DNA of 14,723 nucleotides from Bacteroidota bacterium (GCA_023420435.1 JAEZWE010000245.1:1-14723), one strand, 5' to 3'. Shown: positions 6,931-13,811, counted from the first letter of the stretch. The notes: generated by a model from the letters alone, not told the origin. Program-made: numbers and translations.

Positions 6931-7003
6931 TCTTGTGAATTGGTAAAGTTGTAAAGAAGTTGAGAAGTGAAGATTCACCATTGATAATTCAAAATTCACA
7001 AGA
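6931..7003. repeat. Inverted repeat, 11-bp arms, between hydrolase stop and thiolase promoter
   Basis: TCTTGTGAATT (6931-6941) is the exact reverse complement of AATTCACAAGA (6993-7003), with a 51-base spacer. The spacer itself contains a small hairpin, GTGAA-GA-TTCAC. It could fold at the 3' end of the hydrolase transcript. The spacer is too long for a classic terminator, so its function is unknown. Confidence 0.4.
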
Positions 7004-7006
7004 AAT

Positions 7007-8122
7007 TTATTTCACCTTTTCCCACCATTTTTTATAGACCAAAGAATCATTTTTCCAATTGGTTTTTTCGCCCATTTTTGGAAATAAAATTCGGAGTTTT
7101 TCGGTGTTCAGTTCATCCATTTTTTTGAGGGGTTCGTCCCAAGAATGCAACGCCAAAACAAATTTGGAATTATGAACAGGAATCATCCGTTTTGCGTTCA
7201 AATCTTTCATGGCTTTCATTTGTTCACCGGGAAGCATGTGGATGTATTTCCAATCTTGGTTGTATTGTCCGTTTTCCAAAATTGCCAAATCGAAACTTCC
7301 ATATTTTTCTCCAATTTCTTTGAAATGCGTATCGTAACCGGAATCTCCACCAATATAAATTCTATTATTTTGGGCTTCCAAAACAAAACTCGTCCACAAA
7401 GTTTGGTTTCTTTTAAAACCTCTTCCCGAAAAATGTCTAGCCGGTTCAGCCGTAATTTTTGCGCTATTTCCGAGATTAAAACTTTCACTCCAATCCAATT
7501 CCACGATTTGCGAAGTCGGAAAACCCCAATGTTCCAAGTGCGAACCTGTTCCTAATCCTGTAATGACTTTTTTTACTTTCGATTGGAATTCCTTCACTGT
7601 TTTATGATCCAAATGATCCCAATGATCGTGTGAAATAATTAAATAATCTAAATTTGGAAAATCTTCTGATTGATACAAATTCGAACCCGGAATTGCTTTT
7701 GTGGTGAAAGTTACCGGACTTGCATTTGCACTAAAAACGGGATCTACAAGGATTTTCAAACCGTCGATTTGGATGTAATAAGAAGAATGTCCCATCCAAA
7801 TGTAAACATCTTCATTGGGATTTAAAGATTTTAAATCGGTTTTGGTAAACTGAAAAGGTTGGTCGGGAATTTTATGCTCAACTTTTGTTGTGAAAAATCG
7901 CCACATTACGCCATAAAAAGTAGCTTCCTCATCGAAATTTGGCGTTTTATGCTGGTTTTGGAAAGCACCGTCTTTCCAGTTTGGAGATTTTTTTATTCGT
8001 TCCAAACGTTCTCCGGAAGGGAGTTTTCCGAATTTTTCCTGTTGCATAAAAAAATAAGTTCCTGCTAAAAGAACCGCAATGAAAATAAATAAATACAGCA
8101 TCATTTTTTTAAAACTTTTCAT
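7007..8122 (-). CDS. Membrane-anchored MBL-fold metal-dependent hydrolase (UlaG/NAPE-PLD-like)
   Basis: This 371-residue protein has an N-terminal hydrophobic anchor at about residues 8-25 (basic KSFKK, then LYLFIFIAVLLAGTYFF). A metallo-beta-lactamase-fold domain of the COG2220 type follows. Metal ligands are visible: HDHWDHLDH at 165-173, with the H-x-H-x-D-H core His165, His167, Asp169 and His170; His230 (EPARH); Asp260 (IGGDSGYD); and His317 (IPVHNSK). The GHSSYYIQIDGLKILVDPVF strand at 111-130 is typical of the UlaG/NAPE-PLD branch, whose members hydrolyse phosphodiester, phosphoester or lactone bonds. The substrate here cannot be read from sequence. The preceding region (40-100) resembles the N-terminal extension of NAPE-PLD-like bacterial proteins. 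The active site probably faces the periplasm. It has its own candidate -7 box and is divergent from the AHSA1 gene. Confidence 0.9.
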   Translation of the reverse strand: MKSFKKMMLYLFIFIAVLLAGTYFFMQQEKFGKLPSGERLERIKKSPNWKDGAFQNQHKTPNFDEEATFYGVMWRFFTTKVEHKIPDQPFQFTKTDLKSLNPNEDVYIWMGHSSYYIQIDGLKILVDPVFSANASPVTFTTKAIPGSNLYQSEDFPNLDYLIISHDHWDHLDHKTVKEFQSKVKKVITGLGTGSHLEHWGFPTSQIVELDWSESFNLGNSAKITAEPARHFSGRGFKRNQTLWTSFVLEAQNNRIYIGGDSGYDTHFKEIGEKYGSFDLAILENGQYNQDWKYIHMLPGEQMKAMKDLNAKRMIPVHNSKFVLALHSWDEPLKKMDELNTEKLRILFPKMGEKTNWKNDSLVYKKWWEKVK

Positions 8123-8144
8123 AGTTTAAATTACGAATCAGCCG

Positions 8145-8152
8145 TAAATTTA
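8145..8152 (-). promoter_or_regulatory. Candidate -7 box TAAATTTA for the MBL-fold hydrolase gene
   Basis: It lies 22 bases before the hydrolase ATG and is embedded in CCGTAAATTTAC (8142-8153), the same 12-mer found before the thiolase gene. The last base deviates from the consensus TAnnTTTG. No clear -33 TTG was identified at the expected distance. Confidence 0.4.
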
Positions 8153-8226
8153 CTTTAAAATTTTCCCCGAAAAATAAAAAATAAAGAATATTTTGCTTAA
8201 ATTTAAAGAACCAAATAATAATAATT

Positions 8227-8652
8227 ATGCATGATAATGTCATTGTAAAAGAACGTGTAAATGCTCCTGTGGAAGAGGTTTGGAATGCTTTAACAGATAA
8301 AGCCAAAATGAAAGAATGGTATTTCGATATTCCGGATTTTGAATTGGGGGTTCATAATGAATTCAATTTCTACGAACCCGGAGAAGCGAAAAAGTACCAC
8401 CATCATGGTGAAATTTTGGAAATTCAGCCCAATGCAAAACTGAAACATTCCTGGTCTTACCCAGAGTTTTCCAAAGAAAAAACTATAGTAAAATGGGAAT
8501 TGGAACAAGATGGAGAAGGAACCCATGTAACGTTAACCCACAAAGGCTTGGAAAACTTTGAACATCTTGGAAAAGATTTCTCGCACAACAGTTTTGAGGA
8601 AGGCTGGAAAGAACTAGTAGGAAAAAATTTAAAAAATTATGTAGAAAAGTAA
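8227..8652 (+). CDS. AHSA1-like SRPBCC domain protein
   Basis: This 141-residue cytoplasmic protein belongs to the activator-of-Hsp90-ATPase-1-like (AHSA1) branch of the SRPBCC fold. It opens with IVKERVNAPVEEVWNALTD and continues with AKMKEWYFDIPDFELGV. The conserved strands GEILEIQPNAKLKHSWSYPE and GTHVTLTHKGLENF come next, and a C-terminal helix ends it (FEEGWKELVGKNLKNYVEK). Bacterial members have no Hsp90-activating partner domain and are thought to bind small hydrophobic ligands; the ligand here is unknown. A His-rich turn (KYHHHGE) is visible. The 104-base divergent region upstream contains TAAATTTA at 8198-8205, 21 bases before the ATG, a possible -7 box. The gene ends just before a strong terminator, so it is likely monocistronic. 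Confidence 0.9.
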   Translation: MHDNVIVKERVNAPVEEVWNALTDKAKMKEWYFDIPDFELGVHNEFNFYEPGEAKKYHHHGEILEIQPNAKLKHSWSYPEFSKEKTIVKWELEQDGEGTHVTLTHKGLENFEHLGKDFSHNSFEEGWKELVGKNLKNYVEK

Positions 8653-8672
8653 CAGCAAAATTTTACATCATT

Positions 8673-8698
8673 AAAAACGCATTTCGGTGCGTTTTTTT
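8673..8698 (+). terminator. Rho-independent terminator with UUCG loop after the AHSA1 gene
   Basis: AAAAACGCA (8673-8681) pairs with TGCGTTTTT (8688-8696). The six-base loop TTTCGG can close further to a UUCG tetraloop by a U-G pair, and the T-run reaches 8698. It begins 20 bases after the AHSA1 stop. Confidence 0.9.
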
Positions 8699-8774
8699 AT
8701 TTGGTCATGAAATTGATTTAAAAAAATCTGGTTATCTCTTAAATTTTATGAATATAGGAGGTTTTATTTTTTCT

Positions 8775-8782
8775 TATTTTTG
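8775..8782 (+). promoter_or_regulatory. -7 box TATTTTTG for the glutaminyl cyclase operon
   Basis: It is an exact match to TAnnTTTG, 19 bases before the ATG at 8802. It lies downstream of the AHSA1 terminator and is the natural start of the operon that follows. No obvious -33 TTG is present at 17-23 bases upstream, so promoter strength is uncertain. Confidence 0.5.
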
Positions 8783-8801
8783 AAAATCTTAAAATTTGAA
8801 C

Positions 8802-9824
8802 ATGAAAAAACGTCTTATCCTCTCAATTTTTGCTTTCACACTTTTAGTTTCTTGTAATAAAGACAAAGAAATTTTGAACAGTTTGAATGATTACAATCTC
8901 GAAATGGAAAGCAAAGGTTATTATTTTGGTGACGCTTTAACGCTGCCAAAAGAGGTAACAGAAAACGCTGAAAGTGTGATAATTAGTTTTGGAGATAAAG
9001 AATTGGATAAAATGATTGTTGATCCTAATTTTTTCACTTTGGGAGACAATTCAGTAACCTTTAAAATTAAGAAAAAAGATGGTGAAATTTTAATGCAAGA
9101 TGCTACCATCAACGTTTTTGCAAAACATCCGGAGAAAAATTTGTCTTACGAAATTGTTCAGGAATATCCTCATGCAAAGCCCAATTTTGTGCAAGGATTT
9201 CAACTTGATGGAAACACGGTTTATGAAAGTGAAGGACAATACGGAACTTCAAAAATTTGGAAATACACTTTGGGCGGAACTACTCCAATTGCGTCAACTT
9301 CGCAGAGTAAGGAATATTTTTCTGAAGGAATGACGATTGCAGGAGATAAGGTTTACCAATTAACCTGGCGTGAAAAAAAAGGTTTTATTTACGAAAAATC
9401 AGATTTAAGTTTGGTTAAAGAATTTCCTTATCCCAACATGATTGGGGAAGGTTGGGGAATTACTTATGACCACCAAAATTTAATTGTTTCTGATGGAACC
9501 AAAAATTTATATTTTTTGGATGTTAATGATCCTTCCAAAATGGTTCGATACATTTCTGTTGCTGGAAATACGCAAGCTTACGATCAATTGAATGAACTGG
9601 AATTTCACAACGGTTCTATTTATGCGAATGTTTGGCAAAAACCTATTATTTTAAAAATTAATCCTAAGACTGGAGAAGTAGAAGGCAAATTTGATTTTAC
9701 AGAAATTGCGAAAAACCATGCAACCGGTACTGATGATGTTTTGAACGGTATTGCTTTTAAAGGCGAAAATATGTTGATTACTGGGAAAAATTGGGATAAA
9801 ATTTATGAAGTGAAAATTAAATAA
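8802..9824 (+). CDS. Glutaminyl-peptide cyclotransferase (beta-propeller type), lipoprotein
   Basis: This 340-residue lipoprotein has a signal peptide with Cys18 in LLVSC. The sequence after the Cys, NKDKE, is mildly reminiscent of acidic/Lys surface-export signals. Residues about 25-108 look like an extra Ig-like domain. The rest is a plant-type glutaminyl cyclase propeller: FVQGFQLDGNTVYESEGQYG (129-148), YFSEGMTI (172-179), EGWGIT (216-221), LNELEFHNGSIYANVWQ (263-279), and VLNGIAF to TGKNWDKIYEV (313-337). From comparison with papaya glutaminyl cyclase, Glu142, Asn264 and Lys329 are the expected active-site residues. The enzyme converts N-terminal Gln of exported proteins to pyroglutamate. 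I chose the ATG at 8802; the same frame extends to a TTG at 8796, but the ATG gives a normal signal peptide. The next gene starts directly after its stop. The assignment is strong; location is inferred to be periplasmic or envelope-bound. Confidence 0.92.
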   Translation: MKKRLILSIFAFTLLVSCNKDKEILNSLNDYNLEMESKGYYFGDALTLPKEVTENAESVIISFGDKELDKMIVDPNFFTLGDNSVTFKIKKKDGEILMQDATINVFAKHPEKNLSYEIVQEYPHAKPNFVQGFQLDGNTVYESEGQYGTSKIWKYTLGGTTPIASTSQSKEYFSEGMTIAGDKVYQLTWREKKGFIYEKSDLSLVKEFPYPNMIGEGWGITYDHQNLIVSDGTKNLYFLDVNDPSKMVRYISVAGNTQAYDQLNELEFHNGSIYANVWQKPIILKINPKTGEVEGKFDFTEIAKNHATGTDDVLNGIAFKGENMLITGKNWDKIYEVKIK

Positions 9825-10589
9825 TTGAAAATTTTTTCAATCATATTTCTAACCTTTTTCTGTTCGCTTTCTGCACAGAAAACTTTGCCATTAGATTCTC
9901 TGAAATTCGCAGAAACTCAGGATTTTTTTGCAGACGATTATGGAAATATTTACTTCTACAAAAACAAAAACTTCAGTTTTACCAAATACGATTCTTTAGG
10001 TAAAGAATTGGGAAGGATGATGCTTACTTTACCTTTTAAAGTTCAAAACGTGCAAAATCCGCTGAACATTGTTCTGTTTTCGGAAAATGCTCAGGAAATG
10101 AAATTTGTAGATCAAAATTTGAATGAAATTCAAAAATTGGATCTACGGAAATTTGGTTTTGTACAAATGGCTTTTGCCGAAGATCAGCAGCAAATTTGGA
10201 TTTTAGATGAAAGCCAGAAAAGTTTGGTTCAGTATAATTTTCGTGAAGATAAAATTATCAATTCCTACCCTTTTTATATGGAATACGATGATATTTTAGA
10301 CCTAATTGTTTTCGAGAATAAACTTTTTATTTTAACAGAAAAAAGCTTTAAAGTTTTTGATTTTAAAACCAATTTATTGTTTGAAAAACCAATTGTTAAT
10401 GGTCGAAAATTACGTCGCGAAAATGAATTCATCTTTGTTGTTTCTAAAAATTCAGTTTCCAAATTTCGATTTCCAGATCATTTTGAGGAAGTTTTTCAAG
10501 GAAAAAATTCAAAAATTGTGGATAAAAACTCCAGTGCTTATTTTGAACTCACCTCTTCAAAACTCTATATTTACCACTTCGTAAAATAG
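9825..10589 (+). CDS. Secreted beta-propeller-like protein of unknown function, TTG start
   Basis: This 254-residue protein starts with TTG immediately after the in-frame TAA of the glutaminyl cyclase gene. That start gives a textbook signal peptide (KIFSIIFLTFFCSLSA), with predicted cleavage leaving Gln18 as mature N-terminus. The next in-frame ATG is at about residue 64, inside the domain, and would lose the export signal, so TTG is well supported. The mature part has repeated units of about 40 residues of the form 'D/E - hydrophobic strand - turn - aromatic', such as DDYGNIYFYKNKNFSFTKYD, QIWILDESQKSLVQYNF and KLFILTEKSFKVFDF. These suggest a small beta-propeller. No catalytic motif was recognised. 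The abutting position implies translational coupling with the cyclase, and its Gln end makes it a plausible substrate. Function unknown. Confidence 0.8.
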   Translation: MKIFSIIFLTFFCSLSAQKTLPLDSLKFAETQDFFADDYGNIYFYKNKNFSFTKYDSLGKELGRMMLTLPFKVQNVQNPLNIVLFSENAQEMKFVDQNLNEIQKLDLRKFGFVQMAFAEDQQQIWILDESQKSLVQYNFREDKIINSYPFYMEYDDILDLIVFENKLFILTEKSFKVFDFKTNLLFEKPIVNGRKLRRENEFIFVVSKNSVSKFRFPDHFEEVFQGKNSKIVDKNSSAYFELTSSKLYIYHFVK

Positions 10590-10623
10590 TTGAAAAAAGG
10601 CCAATTTTCGCCACAATTTCAAC
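10589..10623. repeat. Inverted repeat between the propeller-like gene and the deoxynucleoside kinase gene
   Basis: GTTGAAA (10589-10595) and TTTCAAC (10617-10623) are exact inverted repeats, with an inner GGC/GCC pairing (10599-10601 with 10610-10612) around CAATTTTC. No T-run follows on the + strand, so it is not a convincing terminator. It may be an attenuator, an RNA-processing site or chance. Confidence 0.3.
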
Positions 10624-10654
10624 TGAAAATAGACACTAAAATTTATCAGGGAAA

Positions 10655-11269
10655 ATGCATATTGCAGTAACAGGAAACATTGGAGCTGGAAAAACCACTT
10701 TAACAACGATGCTTTCAAAGCATTATGGTTGGGATGCGCAATTTGAAGACGTAGATCATAATCCATATTTGGAGGATTTTTATGCGGATATGAGTAAATG
10801 GAGTTTTGCCCTTCAAATTTATTTTTTAGGAAGTAGATTTCGCCAGGTTAAAGAAATTCGCGAAAGTGGAAAAAACATCATTCAAGATCGTACCATTTAT
10901 GAAGATGCCCACATTTTTGCAGAAAATCTGAATGATATGAATTTATTAACCAAGCGTGATTTTAATAATTATACTTCGGTTTTTAATTTAATGAAATCTT
11001 TCGTTTCGGCACCGGATTTGCTAATTTATTTGAAATCAGACGTTCCCAATTTAGTAAAGAAAATTTATAAAAGAGGAAGAGATTACGAAGCTTCGATTTC
11101 TATAGAATATCTTACAAAACTGAATCAGAAATATGAAAAATGGATTTCCAACTATAATGAAGGGAAATTGCTGATTATTGAAGTGGATGATTTGGATTTT
11201 GTAGAAAGACCTGAGGATTTTGGGCTTATTTTGGAAAGAATTGAAGCAGAATTAAACGGATTGTTTTAA
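10655..11269 (+). CDS. Deoxynucleoside kinase
   Basis: This 204-residue protein belongs to the deoxyadenosine/deoxyguanosine kinase-like dNK family. The P-loop is GNIGAGKTT at 7-15, the acidic EDVDHNPYLEDFY segment (31-43) corresponds to the substrate-binding region, DRT at 78-80 corresponds to the ERS/DRS motif, and the LID is RGRDYE at 140-145. These enzymes transfer the gamma phosphate of ATP to a salvaged deoxynucleoside in the cytoplasm. Length is usual for the bacterial family. The preferred nucleoside (dA, dG or dC) cannot be read reliably. It starts at ATG 10655, 65 bases after the propeller-like gene, and is probably part of the same + strand run, with a small membrane protein 17 bases downstream. 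Confidence 0.92.
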   Translation: MHIAVTGNIGAGKTTLTTMLSKHYGWDAQFEDVDHNPYLEDFYADMSKWSFALQIYFLGSRFRQVKEIRESGKNIIQDRTIYEDAHIFAENLNDMNLLTKRDFNNYTSVFNLMKSFVSAPDLLIYLKSDVPNLVKKIYKRGRDYEASISIEYLTKLNQKYEKWISNYNEGKLLIIEVDDLDFVERPEDFGLILERIEAELNGLF

Positions 11270-11286
11270 CGATAGTAAAAAATGTT

Positions 11287-11478
11287 ATGAATATAATGGC
11301 TATTTCTGGAATTGAATTAATGCTTATTCAAACAGTTTTTCTTGTGTTGCTCATTGTTCCGATATTTTTTGTAATTTATTGGATGGTAAGAATTTTAAAA
11401 AATTCTAACAAAAATTTAAAAATGGGTCAAGAAATTTTAGAAATCTTAAAAAGAAAAAATGATCAAAGTTCTGCATAA
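11287..11478 (+). CDS. Small single-helix membrane protein
   Basis: This 63-residue protein has one long hydrophobic stretch at about residues 8-37 (GIELMLIQTVFLVLLIVPIF and on through YWMVRIL), followed by a basic cytoplasmic-type tail (KNSNKNLKMGQEILEILKRKN) that looks like an amphipathic helix. An alternative start is the ATG at 11296. I do not recognise a family. The reading frame overlaps the start of the ArsC-family gene by 20 bases (11459-11478) and follows the kinase by 17 bases. This tight packing supports it being a real gene and part of the operon. Confidence 0.7.
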   Translation: MNIMAISGIELMLIQTVFLVLLIVPIFFVIYWMVRILKNSNKNLKMGQEILEILKRKNDQSSA

Positions 11479-11803
11479 TAACGACTGCTCAAAATCCAGA
11501 GCCATTTTAGAATTTTTGGATGAAAATGGAGTAGAATTTCAAATTGTAGATATCGTTTCCAATCCACTTTCAGAAGAAGAACTGCGTTCTGTTGTGAAAA
11601 TGTTGGGTTCTACACCCCATGAAATCACACGAAAAAACGAAGCTTTTTTCAAAGAAAATTTTGAAGGAAAACCACTTTCCGACGATGAACTTTTCGTTAT
11701 TTTACAAGGAAATCCACAACTAATTCAGCGTCCGATTTTAATAAAAGGTTCTTTAGCTGTTGTGGGAAGACCTATTGAAAATGCAAGAATGTTTTTGGAC
11801 TAA
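11459..11803 (+). CDS. arsC: ArsC/Spx-family protein, arsenate reductase (glutaredoxin) type
   Basis: This 114-residue protein matches the glutaredoxin-dependent arsenate reductase family. The nucleophile is Cys10 in NNDCSKSR. Arg58 lies in TRKNE, Arg91 in IQRPIL and Arg104 in VVGRP, reproducing the spacing of the three oxyanion-binding arginines of the classical enzyme (60/94/107 with Cys12). Such enzymes reduce arsenate to arsenite with glutathione/glutaredoxin. No ars operon partner (arsR, arsB or acr3) is nearby, so this may be a housekeeping ArsC-like (YffB/YfgD-type) protein instead. Its start lies inside the upstream small-protein gene, and its stop overlaps the convergent epimerase-like gene by 4 bases. 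The family is certain; arsenate as the natural substrate is not. Confidence 0.88.
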   Translation: MIKVLHNNDCSKSRAILEFLDENGVEFQIVDIVSNPLSEEELRSVVKMLGSTPHEITRKNEAFFKENFEGKPLSDDELFVILQGNPQLIQRPILIKGSLAVVGRPIENARMFLD

Positions 11804-12702
11804 TTATCTTTAAGAATATTTCTAAAAGTGCTATTCAAATCAGGATATTTAAACACAAATCCTGAATTTTTTATTTTTTGATTGGAAACTTTTGTTCCTT
11901 CAAGAATAATTTCACTCATTTCACCCAAAACAAGTTTCATCAAAAAAGCTGGAACATTGAAAGGGATAAAGAATTTTTTCCTTTCTGAAGCTAGTTTTTT
12001 CATGAAGTTTTGATTAGTAGGAATTTCATCTGCCACAGCATTGTAAATCCCTTTTATATTAGAATCTACAACAGATTTTATATAAATTTCCACAAGATCC
12101 TCAAGATAAATCCAATTAAACCATTGTTTTCCAGAGCCAATTCCCGAAGCCAAATTATAATCCGTTATTTTCTTTAATTGCTCAAAAGTACCGCCTTTTT
12201 TCGACAGAACTGGAGCAGTTCGGATTTTGACAATTTTTTCAGAAATTTCGGTAAATTCATCTGCAGATTTTTCCCATAATACGCAGACTTCGGAAAGGAA
12301 ATCTTGGTGAAGAATACCATCGTTTTCCGTTAATATTTTTTCGTCGGTAAATGTTCCGTAATAATTAATTCCGGAAGCGGAAATAAAAGATTTTAAACGA
12401 ACACCAAGTTCAGAACATTTTTCTTTAAGAAATTTTGCAGAATCAACTCGGCTCGAAATTATTTCACGTTTATACTCCTTTGTCCAACGTTTTCCAATGG
12501 AAGCTCCAGCTAAATGAATAATGGTGTCAATTCCTTCAAATGCCTTTTCATCAATTTCTTTTTTTGAATAATCCCACAAAAATTCATTTTCATTTTTTGG
12601 ATTTTTACGAACCAAAATGTTTACGAAATGTCCTTTTTCTCGAAGTTTTGAAACAAGAGCTTTTCCAACCAATCCAGTTCCACCGGTGATAAGAATTTTC
12701 AT
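11800..12702 (-). CDS. TIGR01777 family NAD(P)-dependent epimerase-like oxidoreductase (YfcH/SulA-like)
   Basis: This 300-residue cytoplasmic protein has a Rossmann fold with GGTGLVG at 7-13, HLAGASIG at 63-70, and the family-typical RVDSAKFL (85-92). SASGINYYG (108-116) carries the Tyr pair characteristic of this extended-SDR group. WFNWIYLEDLVEI comes next, and a C-terminal DUF1731 domain covers about 250-297 (IPFNVPAFLMKLVLGEMSEI to the end). Family members are called sugar-nucleotide epimerase or cell-division inhibitor SulA homologues, but no substrate is established. Its stop is TAG at 11800-11802 and shares four bases with the ArsC gene end. It starts 14 bases after the DUF493 gene, indicating a two-gene operon. 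Confidence 0.92.
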   Translation of the reverse strand: MKILITGGTGLVGKALVSKLREKGHFVNILVRKNPKNENEFLWDYSKKEIDEKAFEGIDTIIHLAGASIGKRWTKEYKREIISSRVDSAKFLKEKCSELGVRLKSFISASGINYYGTFTDEKILTENDGILHQDFLSEVCVLWEKSADEFTEISEKIVKIRTAPVLSKKGGTFEQLKKITDYNLASGIGSGKQWFNWIYLEDLVEIYIKSVVDSNIKGIYNAVADEIPTNQNFMKKLASERKKFFIPFNVPAFLMKLVLGEMSEIILEGTKVSNQKIKNSGFVFKYPDLNSTFRNILKDN

Positions 12703-12716
12703 TTTTTTTTGAAAAA

Positions 12717-13025
12717 TTAAAGCATCATTACACCTTCCAATTTTGCTACATTTTTGTATAGAGCGATTACTTGGTCAGCATCTAACACAAAAGCGTTGAT
12801 GGTTAATGAAGTATATTTTCCATTTTTGCTGTCCCTGTTGGAAAGCGTATATTTCATACCATCGTAAATTCTTAGGATTTCTGTAATTTTTTCAGAATTA
12901 CTAGGAATGATGAACTTGAAAACGTAATCTTCAGGAAAATTATGATTTTCTTCTAATTTTGTTTTTAGAGAAGCGTAAAATTCTTCTGGTGTACGTTGAT
13001 TATTATCTTCAATATTTTCTGCCAT
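12717..13025 (-). CDS. DUF493 (YbeD-like) family protein
   Basis: This 102-residue cytoplasmic protein has the DUF493/YbeD layout: an acidic N-terminal tail (AENIEDNNQRTPEEFYASL), a beta-alpha-beta core (DYVFKFIIPSNSEKITEIL), and the characteristic SKNGKYTSLTINAFVLDADQ strand and helix, ending in AKLEGVMML. The family adopts an ACT-like fold and is proposed to have a regulatory role; no ligand is known. It lies 14 bases upstream of the TIGR01777 gene on the same strand. A -7 box at 13077-13084 may drive both. Family assignment is good; function unknown. Confidence 0.88.
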   Translation of the reverse strand: MAENIEDNNQRTPEEFYASLKTKLEENHNFPEDYVFKFIIPSNSEKITEILRIYDGMKYTLSNRDSKNGKYTSLTINAFVLDADQVIALYKNVAKLEGVMML

Positions 13026-13040
13026 ATTTTATATTTATTT

Positions 13041-13077
13041 GAAAAGAAAAGAGTTTCCGGAAAAAAATCGGAAACTC
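13041..13077 (-). terminator. Rho-independent terminator after the DUF4197 gene
   Basis: GAGTTTCCG (13051-13059) and CGGAAACTC (13069-13077) form a perfect 9-bp stem with a 9-base loop. Read on the - strand, the stem is followed by TTTTCTTTTC (13050 down to 13041), a usable U-tract. It starts 24 bases beyond the DUF4197 stop. Confidence 0.8.
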
Positions 13078-13084
13078 AAATATA
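13077..13084 (-). promoter_or_regulatory. Candidate -7 box TATATTTG for the DUF493-epimerase operon
   Basis: On the - strand the octamer matches TAnnTTTG exactly. It lies 51 bases before the DUF493 ATG and touches the outer base of the DUF4197 terminator stem. Transcripts from it would begin inside that stem, so read-through and initiation may compete here. Confidence 0.4.
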
Positions 13085-13101
13085 ATGATATATTAATTAA
13101 A

Positions 13102-13788
13102 TTATTGTTTTATCGCTTCCAGTAATTTCCCTGAATTTTGTTGTTCGTAATCTTCTATAATATTAAACAAACCATTCACCATCATTTCTGAAGCCAATTT
13201 TGAAAGTCCACCAGAGGAATTGTAATTTGAAATCGTTTGCTGTCCACCAAAAATTCCACTTAATAAATTGCTTCCTTGTAAGGCCAAATTTATTGTTCTA
13301 ACAATTCCAAATTGATTTAATTTTTCATCAACTTTTGGAGTTAATGCAGAAACCAACTGTGTGGCTGTTTTTTCTTTCAGAATTTGAGTGGCAATTCCAG
13401 AACCTCCATTAGCAATTCTGGTAACATCTTCAGCGTTTAAGCTGTTTACGGCATTTACCAAAATTGGTTCAGCTAAATTTGCAGTAAAAGCTGCAGCTTG
13501 TGCAATGTAATCTTTTTCTTTTGCTACTAAATTAGGAGCTATTTTTTCTAAAATTCCGTTGATATCTCTTAAAGTTTTTGGCATGGCTTGGTCAATAAGA
13601 TTATTTGCAAGGAATGAGTCTTTGTTTTTCAGAATTCCAAGACCTTTGGTAATTCCACCTAATAAAATTTGTTTAATAATGGTAAGTCCAATTCCGGATG
13701 TTGCAATAGCCATACAAGATTGCGTTGTAGATATAATTACTGCACCAGAACCCAATATTAGTGCTGCAGATAAAATAATTTTTTTCAT
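13102..13788 (-). CDS. DUF4197 domain-containing exported protein
   Basis: This 228-residue protein starts at ATG 13788 (KKIILSAALILGSGAVI); the frame runs further upstream to 13827, but those residues precede a normal signal peptide. The export signal ends near TTQSC, so Cys25 may be a lipidated residue, though the lipobox is weak. The mature part is a DUF4197 domain: ITKGLGILKNKDSFLANNLI, IDQAMPKTLRDINGILEKIAPNL by overlapping stretches, AAAFTANLAEPIL, and the alanine/serine-rich helices to NGLFNIIEDYEQQ. The family is alpha-helical, exported and of unknown function. It has its own terminator and faces purB across a divergent 153-base region. Confidence 0.85.
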   Translation of the reverse strand: MKKIILSAALILGSGAVIISTTQSCMAIATSGIGLTIIKQILLGGITKGLGILKNKDSFLANNLIDQAMPKTLRDINGILEKIAPNLVAKEKDYIAQAAAFTANLAEPILVNAVNSLNAEDVTRIANGGSGIATQILKEKTATQLVSALTPKVDEKLNQFGIVRTINLALQGSNLLSGIFGGQQTISNYNSSGGLSKLASEMMVNGLFNIIEDYEQQNSGKLLEAIKQ

Positions 13789-13811
13789 AATTTTTTTAAT
13801 TAATTGGACGG

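Noticed and set aside
7145..7555. Forward open frame of 136 codons opposite the MBL-fold gene
   Set aside because: The - strand encodes a complete metal-binding motif set; the + frame has no family features.
8796..8801. TTG at 8796 as start of the glutaminyl cyclase gene
   Set aside because: The ATG at 8802 gives a normal lipoprotein signal (KK-R-hydrophobic-LVSC); the two extra residues add nothing.
10589..10623. Inverted repeat as a terminator of the cyclase operon
   Set aside because: No T-run follows on the + strand and the stem is interrupted; kept only as a repeat.
11459..11803. An arsenic-resistance operon
   Set aside because: Only an ArsC-family protein is present; no arsR, arsB or acr3 gene lies nearby.
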